59,307 nucleotides of DNA from positions 1 to 59,307 of the forward strand of contig CALUZM010000008.1 in assembly GCA_944325245.1 (NCBI GenBank), written 5' to 3'. The stretch comes from an uncultured Massilimicrobiota sp. Lineage in GTDB: Bacteria; Bacillota_I; Bacilli_A; Erysipelotrichales; Coprobacillaceae. Positions 11,136 to 19,886 of the stretch are shown piece by piece. Made by a program: the position numbers and the translations under genes. The notes beneath the pieces were generated by a model. That model was not told where the DNA came from. It was given only the letters and a program-made list of their open reading frames with translations, and searched no databases. Position 1 is the stretch's first letter. Every line of letters begins with the position of its first letter.

Positions 11136-12161
11136 TTATAGTTCGTAATCAATAATAACTTTAATTCCTTGTCCTGAAGCCGCAAATTCTAATGCTTTAC
11201 TGATATCTTCATGTTTAAATTTATGTGTCACCATAATAGAAGCAATTGGCGTTTTTTTATTTAATATATGATCAATAACTTCAACAATTGTCTCATGCGT
11301 ATAACCTTGAGAACCATAAATAATTGGTTGGGCTGCAATAAAAGGTCTTCCTTCTAATTCAACCTTTTGGAATACTGAGATTATTGCATATTTTGTATGA
11401 TTTCTCGCATAATTAAATACTTCTGATAATAATGGTGGAGCTCCTGCTGCGTCTACATACATATCCACATCAGGAATTGGATCATAACTTGGATAAGTAC
11501 CAAAAATCTCTATTAATTTATCCTTCAAATTTTCAGTAGAGGTATTAATTGTTTTTACTCCTAATAATGCTGCTTTGGATAATCTCAATTCATTTCTATC
11601 TACGACAACAACATTTTTTATACCTCTTCCAAGCAATCCCGCAGTAGCCCCTAATCCAATAGGACCTGCACCTAACACAACAATCTTGTCGTCAAGTTTA
11701 GGATTAAATGCTAATGCTCCTTGGGCTCCAACAGACATTGGTTCAATAATAACCGCTTGATCTAAATCGACATCATCATCAAGTGGGTATAGATTCACAC
11801 CAATTTTTGCATTTTGTACCAAAGCATATTCAGAAAATGCCCCTGCCATAGTTGAACCAGCAACTCCATACGGTTGACTCATAACAGGATCAACAAATAC
11901 TTTTTCTTCTAATTTAATATCATCAGATACATTTTTTCCTTTTTCGACAACAATACCTACAAACTCATGCCCAAATTGTGATCCGGGAAATACACCATAG
12001 TTTTCACCACCATGATAATAGATACCAACATCAGAACCACATATTCCAGCTCTTAACACTTTCACAAGAACATCATTTTCTTTGACTTCTGGAATAGGTC
12101 TCTCTTCAACAGTCACATTTTGAACAGAATTATAAATTGCACATTTCATCATTTTTGTCAT
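11136..12161 (-). CDS. Zinc-binding alcohol/polyol dehydrogenase (MDR superfamily)
   Basis: 341 aa medium-chain dehydrogenase, NAD(P)-dependent oxidation of an alcohol or polyol. Catalytic zinc ligands are C41 in AGICGSD and H65-E66 in GHEF. The Rossmann motif is VVLGAGPIGLG (about 160-170), followed by an acidic residue in VVVDRNE that suggests NAD. The structural-zinc lobe normally has four Cys around residues 90-110; here that stretch (KVFVDPVMSQPYGVAG) has none, so only the catalytic zinc is expected. AAGGAGG precedes the start. A TetR-type regulator gene lies directly upstream on the same strand. The substrate cannot be told from sequence. Confidence 0.85.
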   Translation of the reverse strand: MTKMMKCAIYNSVQNVTVEERPIPEVKENDVLVKVLRAGICGSDVGIYYHGGENYGVFPGSQFGHEFVGIVVEKGKNVSDDIKLEEKVFVDPVMSQPYGVAGSTMAGAFSEYALVQNAKIGVNLYPLDDDVDLDQAVIIEPMSVGAQGALAFNPKLDDKIVVLGAGPIGLGATAGLLGRGIKNVVVVDRNELRLSKAALLGVKTINTSTENLKDKLIEIFGTYPSYDPIPDVDMYVDAAGAPPLLSEVFNYARNHTKYAIISVFQKVELEGRPFIAAQPIIYGSQGYTHETIVEVIDHILNKKTPIASIMVTHKFKHEDISKALEFAASGQGIKVIIDYEL

Positions 12162-12182
12162 AAAAACATCCTCCTTAAAAAT

Positions 12183-12231
12183 ATTTTAACAAAATAGATT
12201 AAGTGTTCAATTTACATTTTCTATAAAATGT
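12183..12231 (-). promoter_or_regulatory. Promoter and possible TetR operator of the dehydrogenase gene
   Basis: On minus, a TTGAAC -35 element (12205-12210) and an AT-rich TAAAAT -10 16 bp further fit a promoter. Just upstream is the palindrome ACATTTT-CTAT-AAAATGT (12214-12231), a plausible operator for the adjacent TetR-type protein. The pairing of regulator and site is inference. Confidence 0.45.
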
Positions 12232-12243
12232 GTAATATCAAGA

Positions 12244-12795
12244 CTACCAGTTTGTTTTTTTATTAATGATAGACTCATGCATATTTTCGTAATTTTTATG
12301 TGAATCAAGATAGACTTCAGTCATAAATTCAGGTGATTCTACCATCCCATTATTTAGCCATTTCTTGAGAAGCATCACTTGAGTAGAAGCATATTTATAT
12401 GATAAATAATCTAATTTGATTTGATCTTGAATAATATCTTTATATAAATAAGAAAATACTATTTGATTTCTTTCAATAATTGTATCAAATAAAGAATTTT
12501 GTTCATCATCTTTTATAGCAACGATGAAAAAGTTTTTGTTTTTAAAAAAAGCTTTATAAATCTCTGTAATAAACATTTCTGTAGTCATTTTTTTATCAAA
12601 ACATTCTTTAATCGTACTTTCTATAGTCTCAATATATATATCTTCTGTTATAGATTGTCGATCTGCATAATAATTATAGAAAGAACGTCTTGATATTTTG
12701 GCTCTTTTTACAATATCTTTGACAGAGATTTTAACTGTTTGTTTTTCAATGACCAATGCAATAAAAGCATCTTTAATTTTTTCTTTTGTTGTCAT
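12244..12795 (-). CDS. TetR/AcrR-family transcriptional regulator
   Basis: 183 aa. The N-terminal helix-turn-helix is clear: KISVKDIVKRAKISRRSFYN then YYADRQSI (about 22-50), the standard TetR pattern of S-x-x-x-I-x-x-x-A-x-[IV]-S-x-x-[ST]-F-Y-x-[YH]-[FY]. The C-terminal two thirds is a helical ligand domain with no recognisable signature; TetR sensing domains diverge freely. It probably represses the dehydrogenase gene 82 bp downstream, where a palindrome overlaps the promoter region. The ligand is unknown. Confidence 0.88.
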   Translation of the reverse strand: MTTKEKIKDAFIALVIEKQTVKISVKDIVKRAKISRRSFYNYYADRQSITEDIYIETIESTIKECFDKKMTTEMFITEIYKAFFKNKNFFIVAIKDDEQNSLFDTIIERNQIVFSYLYKDIIQDQIKLDYLSYKYASTQVMLLKKWLNNGMVESPEFMTEVYLDSHKNYENMHESIINKKTNW

Positions 12796-13449
12796 ATATA
12801 ATCATCCTGTATTTCATTATTACTATTTTTCTATTTTCATCATATAAATTATTTTAAAAGAATATTTTGGATAAATTCCAGTTAAAGAACTTTTTCATCT
12901 CATCTTACTAAAACTATATTCCTTAAGACAAAACTATCTAAAGTTTTAAGATATTTTTTAGTTAAGTCAACAGCAATTCATAAAACATCATTGATTAATT
13001 GTTTTTCTATCTCATCAATCATGAAACTTCTCTTTTTAAAAATTCAATTTCATTATATGATTATATTATTTTTTAAAGAGAAAAATAATATAAATTGATA
13101 AAAAATAGAAATCAAATGAAAAGATAGTTAGAAATACCTATTGTATTGTCGCTAATTATACATAGTATTTATATATTTATCTTTCTATATAACTACTATT
13201 TTAACACTATTCTCAAATTCCATAAATATAAAAAGCATTTTTATTCATTGTTTATATATTCTTACTTTATACTAAAATGTAAATTTCAATCATCTTTATA
13301 AGATTCATCAGTATCTTCATTTTTTAATATTCTTAAAATATATCCATCTTTTTGATACATTATATTTTCACTACCTATAATTAATTATAGTTGAAAAAGA
13401 GTATTATTTTTCAATAAATTTATGTTATGATATTATCATTAAGAAAGGA
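12796..13449. other. AT-rich 650-bp gap without a recognisable gene
   Basis: Stops are frequent in all frames. The only structure seen is an 11-bp inverted repeat of A/T (13063-13073 with 13081-13091) and two coding-like crumbs on minus (about 13286-13360, 24 codons; and near 12975-13022). An extended -10 box (TG-t-TATGAT, 13423-13431) for the following gene lies at the right edge. The stretch looks like decayed sequence. Confidence 0.5.
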
Positions 13450-14376
13450 ATGATGATATTGAAAAAGAAAACTCTTGCTTATGGTGCCTTAATATCTGGA
13501 GCTATTATTGGTTTTGTTGGAGTCACTGCAATTGATTTCGCATGTCGTAAAGATACACCTTTAAATAAACAAAAACCTAAAGTAGATCCTCGTATTGAAA
13601 AATATATTCCTTGGTTAAAACAACAACATTTTGAAACATGGGAAATGACTTCACATGATGGATTAAAACTGAAAGCTAAATTTTTAAAAGCAGATAGGGA
13701 TACTAATAAGGTATTGATTGCAGTGCATGGTTATCGTTCATATAATTTGAAAGAATATGCTTATTATATTAAATTTTATCATGATTTAGGATTCCATATT
13801 TTATTACCCGATAATCGTGCCCATGGTGAAAGTGAAGGAACATATATTGGATTTGGGTGGTTAGATAGATTAGATTGTATTCAATGGATTGATCAAGTGA
13901 AAGAATATTTTCATAAAGATTTACAGATTGTTTTACATGGTATATCAATGGGAAGTGCTACTGTTTTAATGGCAAGTGGTGAAAAACTACCTGATGATGT
14001 CAAATGTATTATTTCAGATTGTGGTTTTACAAGTGTTCTTGATGAATTCAAACATGAATTAAATCAAAGACATATCCCTGCGCCACTTATTTTACCAACA
14101 GCAACACTATTAAGTAAAAAAAGAGTAGGATATAGTTTCAAAGAAGCATCAACAATTAATCAAGTTAAAAAATCTAAAACACCAACTTTATTTATACATG
14201 GAGATCAAGATAATTTTGTGCCTACATATATGGTCTATGATCTCTATAATGCATGTAGTGCTGAAAAAGATTTATTGATTGTTGAAGGTGCTGGACATGC
14301 CCAAAGTTATCTTGTTAATCCAAAGCTATGCGAAAGTACAATTATTGAATTCATGAATAAATACATTAAAGAGTAA
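13450..14376 (+). CDS. Alpha/beta hydrolase, membrane-anchored
   Basis: 308 aa. The N-terminus has one hydrophobic segment (about 8-28), probably an anchor. The hydrolase domain follows: AVHGYRSYN oxyanion loop, LLPDNRAHGESEG, nucleophile Ser in HGISMGSAT (about 165), acid Asp in HGDQDNFVP (about 258) and His in EGAGHAQS (about 286). It belongs to the BEM46/serine aminopeptidase-like group seen in Firmicutes; the substrate is unknown. The ribosome site GAAAGGA fits the TTG at 13459 (9 bp away) better than the ATGs at 13450 and 13453, so the protein may begin MKKKTLAYG. It opposes the main replication direction of this arm. Confidence 0.88.
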   Translation: MMILKKKTLAYGALISGAIIGFVGVTAIDFACRKDTPLNKQKPKVDPRIEKYIPWLKQQHFETWEMTSHDGLKLKAKFLKADRDTNKVLIAVHGYRSYNLKEYAYYIKFYHDLGFHILLPDNRAHGESEGTYIGFGWLDRLDCIQWIDQVKEYFHKDLQIVLHGISMGSATVLMASGEKLPDDVKCIISDCGFTSVLDEFKHELNQRHIPAPLILPTATLLSKKRVGYSFKEASTINQVKKSKTPTLFIHGDQDNFVPTYMVYDLYNACSAEKDLLIVEGAGHAQSYLVNPKLCESTIIEFMNKYIKE

Positions 14377-14405
14377 ATGACTGATTTGCATCAGTCATTT
14401 TTATT
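14374..14405. terminator. Terminator shared by the converging hydrolase and DUF5714 genes
   Basis: AATGACTGA (14376-14384) pairs with TCAGTCATT (14391-14399), followed by T5 on plus. On minus it lies just past the neighbouring stop but with a weaker U-run. Confidence 0.8.
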
Positions 14406-14952
14406 GCTTATAAAACGGACAACGCTCTTTTAGACATTGTTGATTTGACTTAGAAAACTCACATTTTTCATCACTATCATCTAATACAATATTATAATGT
14501 TCTTTCACAAACTGAATAGCTGTTTTCAAAGAAATATAAGCATTTCTTTTACAACATCTTGGTCCACCAATTTCAGCTATGTTTCCAAGTGCTAAAGAAG
14601 TGAGTCTTAAGTTATCTTTATAATATTCATTATTTGATAGTGGTGTTGTTTGATGAATAATCGCTAAAGCAGCTCCGACAGAAGCACTTGAACCACAAAT
14701 TCCCCATTGCCCACAAGTCGCTCCTGGCATTTTCTTTCCTCTGACTTCTAGTTCATCTAATGCTTTTGAAAAATCAAATGTAACTCCAGCATTATGCATA
14801 GCTGTTAAAAAAGCATATCCATCAATAATATGATGAACAGGTCCGTGAATAGGAACATCTTGACATTTCATTAATTTTTTAACTATTTCAATTGGACTGA
14901 CACTCTTTTCATTCATGCATATTTCTTTGATAATCTTCATTTGTTCATCCAT
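14401..14952 (-). CDS. DUF5714-type cysteine-rich protein
   Basis: 183 aa. From memory of the family I assign it to DUF5714: a VPIHGPVHHIIDG segment with two adjacent His (about 33-45), a GATCGQWGICGSSASVGAAL segment with two Cys (about 77-96), and GGPRCCKRNAY with paired Cys (about 130-140). Four more Cys lie in the C-terminal tail (CEFSKSNQQCLKERCPFYKQ). The conserved His and Cys suggest a metal or Fe-S site, but no activity is known to me. AAAGGAGATG precedes the start. It converges on the hydrolase gene. Confidence 0.7.
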   Translation of the reverse strand: MDEQMKIIKEICMNEKSVSPIEIVKKLMKCQDVPIHGPVHHIIDGYAFLTAMHNAGVTFDFSKALDELEVRGKKMPGATCGQWGICGSSASVGAALAIIHQTTPLSNNEYYKDNLRLTSLALGNIAEIGGPRCCKRNAYISLKTAIQFVKEHYNIVLDDSDEKCEFSKSNQQCLKERCPFYKQ

Positions 14953-15069
14953 GATTTCATCTCCTTTATTTCATTGTATAAAAATATACACATATAATCA
15001 AACTTTAAATAATAGCATCTTTTAAAAATAAAGTTACTCTTTATTTATCAATACTTTTTATCTACATAA

Positions 15070-15099
15070 CAAAAAATAACCATTCAATTATGAATGGTC
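15070..15099 (-). terminator. Terminator of the flavodoxin-family gene
   Basis: ACCATTC (15079-15085) pairs with GAATGGT (15092-15098). On minus it is followed by TATTTTTTG. Confidence 0.8.
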
Positions 15100-15102
15100 T
15101 TA

Positions 15103-15723
15103 TCATCGAATAAAATTCGTTCTATGGAATTCTTCTTTTTCTGGTAATCCATATTTTTCTTTTCCATCATGAATACTCTTTAACAAGAATGCCATATTTC
15201 TTGCAAGAACACGCATTGTTTGCAATCCCTCTTCATCTTGTAAAGCTTCCCCGGGCTCTCTTCCATGAATTGCATTCCAATATTGTGTAGAAGCAATAGG
15301 CATTCCTGAAATAGCAAAGAATTTATTGATTTCATCATAAGTTGATGAAATACCACCACGTCTAGCAACAACTACACTTGCTCCAACTTTCATTGTTTTA
15401 TCAAAAGATGTACTATAAAACAATCTTGTTAAAAAAGATATTAATGTTGAATTAGCAGAACCGTAATAAACAGGGGCTCCAACAACTAATCCATCACATT
15501 GTTCAAACTTTTGAGCTACTTCATTAACAATATCATCAAAAACACATTGATTTGCTCCTTTTTTACACGTCATACATGCAATGCAACCTCTTATATCCTT
15601 TTGACCAACCTGAATGATTTCTGTTTCAATACCTTCCTGATCAAATATTTTAATCATTTCATCAAGAGCAATTCTTGTATTACCTTTCGCATGTGGACTT
15701 CCATTAATCATTAATACTTTCAT
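15103..15723 (-). CDS. Flavodoxin-family NAD(P)H-dependent FMN oxidoreductase (iron-sulfur flavoprotein-like)
   Basis: 206 aa. The start MKVLMINGSPHAKGNT is the FMN phosphate loop, and LVVGAPVYYGSANSTL is the second flavin contact. Between them lies GCIACMTCKKGANQCVF with four Cys at about 47, 50, 53 and 60, the compact Cys motif of iron-sulfur flavoproteins. Such proteins pass electrons from ferredoxin or NAD(P)H to quinones or other acceptors in anaerobes. AAAGGAG precedes the ATG at 15723; an upstream in-frame ATG at 15741 overlaps nothing useful. The partner is unknown. Terminator downstream. Confidence 0.85.
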   Translation of the reverse strand: MKVLMINGSPHAKGNTRIALDEMIKIFDQEGIETEIIQVGQKDIRGCIACMTCKKGANQCVFDDIVNEVAQKFEQCDGLVVGAPVYYGSANSTLISFLTRLFYSTSFDKTMKVGASVVVARRGGISSTYDEINKFFAISGMPIASTQYWNAIHGREPGEALQDEEGLQTMRVLARNMAFLLKSIHDGKEKYGLPEKEEFHRTNFIR

Positions 15724-15800
15724 TTTTAAATCTCCTTTCATTTGTTTACTGGTTCTGGGATAAATAATTTCAATAAACTTTTATACACTATTTTCATATT

Positions 15801-16210
15801 TTAATATACAACTATTCTTAAAACCTTTTTTCTTATATCTTGATATTTATCTTCTGAAACAATATTCCATAAAAAATGACAACAATCTCCTACCTGAGAT
15901 ACAATTAAAATATTTTGATTATCTTCTTTTACAATATCTTGACATGTTTCCAACATTCTTTTTCGTACTTGTCCCCTTGTTTCTCCAGCAAAATTTCGAA
16001 AATAATAATCATACATATCCCTAGTCGGATTAAGATATTCACAACTATATGCGTGGTCAAGTATAATATGGTGATCAGCAAAATATTTTTTAGCTCCTAA
16101 TACTTGTTTGATTCCATATTCAGTTAATGGAGAATCACACCATCCTTAAATTTTTCCTAATTGATTAAATAAAATTTCTCCATATCTCATCATATAAATT
16201 GTTTTTTCAT
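15801..16210 (-). pseudogene. Decayed histidine phosphatase (phosphoglycerate mutase family)
   Basis: Read on minus from an ATG at 16210 with an AGAGGTG site. A missing A in the run after the start shifts the frame, then MMRYGEILFNQLG continues where the family has RHGET. The frame meets a TAA at 16146-16148, then gives GWCDSPLTEYGIKQ, and later FAGETRGQVRKRM and ILIVSQVGD. The phosphorylated His of RHG is Tyr and the second catalytic His (VSHG) is Gln. The middle is shortened. Three independent lesions make this a dead gene; only the last 71 codons remain open. Confidence 0.8.
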
Positions 16211-16300
16211 ATTCACTTTTCACCTCTGTTATTATTTTATATAACTGAAATGAAAAAGTACAATACCAAATATCGAATGACACTATAATTAAATAGAATA

Positions 16301-16342
16301 GTAAAAAAGCCTTAATGTTCATTATTAAAGCTTTTTTTATCT
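16301..16342 (-). terminator. Terminator of the M17 aminopeptidase gene
   Basis: On minus, AAAAAAGCTTTAAT pairs with ATTAAGGCTTTTTT across a short loop, with T6 at the end. It is close behind the stop codon. Confidence 0.75.
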
Positions 16343-16345
16343 TAT

Positions 16346-17731
16346 TTATTTCATCATTTCAACAACACTACGAATCATAGCCCCGGTTGCTCCAGTACCA
16401 TCCTGGTCAGCAGTTCCTGCAATATCCAAATGAATCCATTGCGTATCTTTTTCAACAAATGATTCTAAGAAATTTGCTGCAATGCTTGCCCCAGCACCAG
16501 GTTTTCCAGCTGAATTTTTAAGATCTGCACTATTTGATTTCAATTTATCGAGATATGCCTGATCCAATGGTAAACGCCATCCCTTTTCATCAGCTGCTTT
16601 CATAGCTTGTTCAAATTCATGATAATATTCATCATCATTGGCAAAAACACCTGTATAAACATCACCTAAGGCATTTACACAAGCCCCTGTTAAAGTAGCT
16701 AAATCAATTAAACGAGTTGCTCCCAGCTTCTGGGCATAAGTGATTGCATCACATAGAATTAATCGTCCTTCTGCATCAGTGCTGACAACTTCTACTGTCT
16801 TCCCTGACATTGTTGTGATAACATCCTGTGGCTTATAGGCTTTTCCATTCACCAGATTCTCTGTCACTGGAATGATTCCATAAACATTCGTTTTGGCTTG
16901 GATTCCTGCGAGAATCCTCATGATTCCTAAAACATCTGCACCTCCACACATGTCATATTTCATTCCATAGCTATTTCCTTTAAGGTTATATCCACCTGAA
17001 TCAAATGTGATTCCTTTTCCTATCACTGCCTGATGTTCTGCATTTCCATTATGGGTATATTTCAATACTATCATGTAGGCTGGAATCTGGCTTCCTTGAT
17101 TAACTGCCAGGATTCCTCCTGCCTTCATCTCTTCTAATGATGCCTTAGACAATACCATATATTCTATATCATATTCCTTAGCTAGCTTAGCAGCTTCTTC
17201 TGCCATTATGGCTGGTGTCATCAGATTTGATGGCATATCTGATAATCTTCTGGCATAGTTGATACCTTCACCATAGACTGTTCCAAATTTGATGGCACGA
17301 TCCAGATAGACAGATGAGATAATGTCCAAATCTGTAATGGGTTTTGGATCATGACCAATCTTTTGTTCTTGATATTGTGAAGTGATATGAGATTCCACCC
17401 ATACTCTAACGAATGTCGATCTGCTGATGACATCGTCTCCCAGATGATCAATGACAAGATTCATATGTTCCTGAACATGACAGGAAATCTTGGCAACCAG
17501 CTTTCTTAATTTAGCTGTTGAAAACGCCTCTTTTTTTCCAAGCCCAATAAATAGAATAAAGGTAAAAGGATATTTGCCAAGAGTGTAAACTTTGGTAACT
17601 TCACCAAAGTTTCTATTGATAGTATCATTGATATCAAATTGAAGTGTATCAATGATCTTGGAATCAATCTTTTGCTCTTCAAAGATAGGATAGATGATAT
17701 TTTTATTGTCTGCTTTATTTAATTGTTTCAT
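16346..17731 (-). CDS. pepA: Leucyl aminopeptidase family M17
   Basis: Cytosolic metallo-aminopeptidase releasing N-terminal residues from peptides. 461 aa. The C-terminal catalytic domain has the metal/active-site motifs GKGITFDSGGYNLK (about 238-251), MKYDMCGGADV and STDAEGRLILCDA (M17 signature NTDAEGRL, here with Ser first). The N-terminal alpha/beta domain is divergent, as usual. The catalytic Lys and the bicarbonate-site Arg (EGRL) are intact, so it should be active. It is a single-gene unit with its own terminator. The choice between PepA and PepB names is uncertain. Confidence 0.93.
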   Translation of the reverse strand: MKQLNKADNKNIIYPIFEEQKIDSKIIDTLQFDINDTINRNFGEVTKVYTLGKYPFTFILFIGLGKKEAFSTAKLRKLVAKISCHVQEHMNLVIDHLGDDVISRSTFVRVWVESHITSQYQEQKIGHDPKPITDLDIISSVYLDRAIKFGTVYGEGINYARRLSDMPSNLMTPAIMAEEAAKLAKEYDIEYMVLSKASLEEMKAGGILAVNQGSQIPAYMIVLKYTHNGNAEHQAVIGKGITFDSGGYNLKGNSYGMKYDMCGGADVLGIMRILAGIQAKTNVYGIIPVTENLVNGKAYKPQDVITTMSGKTVEVVSTDAEGRLILCDAITYAQKLGATRLIDLATLTGACVNALGDVYTGVFANDDEYYHEFEQAMKAADEKGWRLPLDQAYLDKLKSNSADLKNSAGKPGAGASIAANFLESFVEKDTQWIHLDIAGTADQDGTGATGAMIRSVVEMMK

Positions 17732-17821
17732 TATTGTTCCTCCTTATCACATATAATATCATTTTTCTTTTATAAATTGAAATCAAAATATGATAATTCA
17801 CTCATCCATTCCATAAAATAT

Positions 17822-17873
17822 CAAAAAAGGGACAATATCACCTGTTATCAAACAGTTTATTATCCCTTACCAT
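17822..17873 (-). terminator. Terminator of the exported-protein gene
   Basis: On minus, AGGGATAATAAACTGTT pairs with AACAG..TATTGTCCCT with small internal loops, followed by T6. Confidence 0.75.
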
Positions 17874-17876
17874 TAT

Positions 17877-18248
17877 TTAAAATAACCAATCCCATATCAA
17901 TGATTTGGTTTCAATATCTTGTGTTGATTCACAATAATTGACTTTAAGATCTCCTGTTAATGTTTTTCCTTCACCATTCCCTAGTGTAATCGTATAAACA
18001 CCTTGTCGAAATGTTGCCTGATAATCTTCTTGATGATCTGCAAGAACCTGATCAGGATTATCAACACCTTTTACCCATTCTTTATAATCTTTTAATAATT
18101 GATTTTTAACCTCATACATTTCATCTATATCTTTTTGTTGATAGCTATTTCCAATAATTTTATATTTAGGCATTTCACTTTTGGCTTCGACTCCGACACA
18201 TAACATCATAACCATGAAAATAAAAATCACTTTTTTTAGATTCTTCAT
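17877..18248 (-). CDS. Small exported protein, function unknown
   Basis: 123 aa. A signal peptide is clear: MKNLKKV, a hydrophobic core IFIFMVMMLCVG, and VEA-K as a likely signal peptidase I site (about 20-22); a Cys in the core is not in a lipobox context. The mature part (about 100 aa) is charged and has no motif I recognise; SQDIETKSLIWDWLF-like ending (actual end ETKSLIWDWLF) is hydrophobic. It lies between pepA and a YczE-type gene on the same strand, with its own terminator. It acts outside the membrane; nothing more can be said. Confidence 0.65.
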   Translation of the reverse strand: MKNLKKVIFIFMVMMLCVGVEAKSEMPKYKIIGNSYQQKDIDEMYEVKNQLLKDYKEWVKGVDNPDQVLADHQEDYQATFRQGVYTITLGNGEGKTLTGDLKVNYCESTQDIETKSLIWDWLF

Positions 18249-18301
18249 AATTTCACCTCATAGTGGAATTATGAACAAAACCTTTGACTTTATACATATT
18301 T

Positions 18302-18913
18302 CTATGAAAATAATCTTTTTTGAAGACTATTTGTCCATATTTTAATCAATCTTCCTATCATAAACGCAGAAATAATTGTTCCTATACCAATACCCATGAA
18401 TGGATTTTGAGTGACTAAACTGAGCGTCATTGAACATACAATCATAGATATATCAAAAATATTTTTAACATTATAAAAAGGTTGATGAAAAACAGTACTT
18501 ATTGTTTTCACAATACCATCCCCTGGATTTAAAATAAGATTTGTTTCACTTGTCAAATAAACACCTAATGATATAAACAATAAAGCTAAACATAATAAAA
18601 GAAATGATTCAACATACGAAGAAGAATGAATATTGATGATATAATCATAAAAATCATTTAAATAACCAAATACAAAAGAAAGAGGTATTTCTAAGATATA
18701 TTCCTTTGTTATTTTGTTTGATAAACAACACTGAATGACTACAAACAACAAATACCAAATAATAGATGCAGTTCCTAATGACAAATGAAAAATTTGACTT
18801 GTTGCGTAAATAGAACTTGATAATGCTGCAACACCTAGTCCTGTAGATATATTTAAGACAATACCTAAAGCCATAAAATTCAAACCCACTATATATATTA
18901 TTATCTTTTTCAT
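18302..18913 (-). CDS. YczE/YitT-like integral membrane protein
   Basis: 203 aa, five or six membrane helices. It starts with a helix containing LNFMALGIVLNISTGLGVA, and a conserved loop NLILNPGDGIVKTIS is typical of the YczE/YyaS group, where P-G-[DE]-G is kept. A paralogue with the same P-G-E-G loop lies at 53868-54524. Family members are poorly characterised; some sit beside regulators and are linked to transport or lipopeptide production. GAGGAG lies 7 bp before the ATG at 18913. It is divergent from the LysR gene, a common sign of regulation by that protein. Confidence 0.8.
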   Translation of the reverse strand: MKKIIIYIVGLNFMALGIVLNISTGLGVAALSSSIYATSQIFHLSLGTASIIWYLLFVVIQCCLSNKITKEYILEIPLSFVFGYLNDFYDYIINIHSSSYVESFLLLCLALLFISLGVYLTSETNLILNPGDGIVKTISTVFHQPFYNVKNIFDISMIVCSMTLSLVTQNPFMGIGIGTIISAFMIGRLIKIWTNSLQKRLFS

Positions 18914-19021
18914 AATCAAACTCCTCTTATTTTCTTATATTATGTTGTATTTATCAATAATTGTCTAATATCAATATATCATGTTATAATAATCAAAAGT
19001 TATTAATAGTAAGGAGATTGT

Positions 19022-19870
19022 ATGAATATTCAACAATTAAAATGTTTTGTAGAAGTATCTCGAACACTCAATTTTACCAAAGCTGGACAAAATCTTTTTA
19101 TATCTCAGACTGCTGTCACAAATCATATTAAAAACTTAGAAGAAATTCTAGGATTTGCTTTGTTTGAACGAACAAAGAAAAATGTGACATTAACCCAAAA
19201 AGGACATATCTTTTTAAAAAGTGCTTTAAAACTATTAGAAGCAGGTCAGGAATGTTATCAAACTATTCAATATTTAAATCATGAAAATGTTGGGCGTTTA
19301 AAAATTGGATATTTAAAAGGTATTGAACATTGTTTAATGATTGATATCATTCAGAATTTTTATCAAAGCTATCCTCAAATCGATATTCAGTTATATCGTG
19401 AATCTAGAAATCAACTTGAAGACATGTTAAGAAATCATGAGGTTGATTGTATTTTTACTGCCAGTATTGGACAATATAATCAACACTTTTCAGAAGAAAT
19501 GTCTTCATGCTTTATCCATTCTTATCCTTTTGTCGTCGTATTAAATAAAAATCATCCTCTTGCGTACAAAGAGAAAGTTGATTATTTTGAAATCAAAAAT
19601 CAAACACATGTCATTATGGATTCTAGTGATCCCCACTTTATCAGTCATGACTTAGATGAAATTTTAATGAACATTGCTATACATGATGATACTGCTATTT
19701 TAGCTGATTTTATTAAAGACTATTATGCTTATCAAAAATATCTTTGTTTTTTACCTATGAAAGATTTCCATCAATCTTTTGATATCCATATTGTCTGGCA
19801 TCAAGATCATAAAAATAAAGCATTATATAGCTTTTTAGAAAATATCGAACAAAAAAAGAATGAACTATAA
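19022..19870 (+). CDS. LysR-family transcriptional regulator
   Basis: 282 aa. The winged helix-turn-helix is at the N-terminus: MNIQQLKCFVEVSRTLNFTK, AGQNLFISQTAVTNHIKNLE and GFALFERTKKNVTLT (about 1-60), a textbook LysR start. The rest is the two-lobed periplasmic-binding-like sensor domain. It is transcribed away from the YczE-like membrane gene, sharing about 100 bp of intergenic DNA, so that gene is the likely target. It converges on lysA with a shared terminator; a role in lysine synthesis is possible but not supported by layout. The inducer is unknown. Confidence 0.88.
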   Translation: MNIQQLKCFVEVSRTLNFTKAGQNLFISQTAVTNHIKNLEEILGFALFERTKKNVTLTQKGHIFLKSALKLLEAGQECYQTIQYLNHENVGRLKIGYLKGIEHCLMIDIIQNFYQSYPQIDIQLYRESRNQLEDMLRNHEVDCIFTASIGQYNQHFSEEMSSCFIHSYPFVVVLNKNHPLAYKEKVDYFEIKNQTHVIMDSSDPHFISHDLDEILMNIAIHDDTAILADFIKDYYAYQKYLCFLPMKDFHQSFDIHIVWHQDHKNKALYSFLENIEQKKNEL

Positions 19871-19886
19871 AAGTCATTCTTTATTG
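19848..19886. terminator. Bidirectional terminator between LysR gene and lysA
   Basis: AAAGAATGAACT pairs imperfectly with AGTCATTCTTT. T/A runs flank both sides. The hairpin overlaps the LysR stop. Confidence 0.7.

Noticed and set aside
13286-13360. 24-codon minus-strand open stretch in the empty region
   Set aside because: No ribosome site, no recognisable family, and surrounded by stops; at most a gene crumb.
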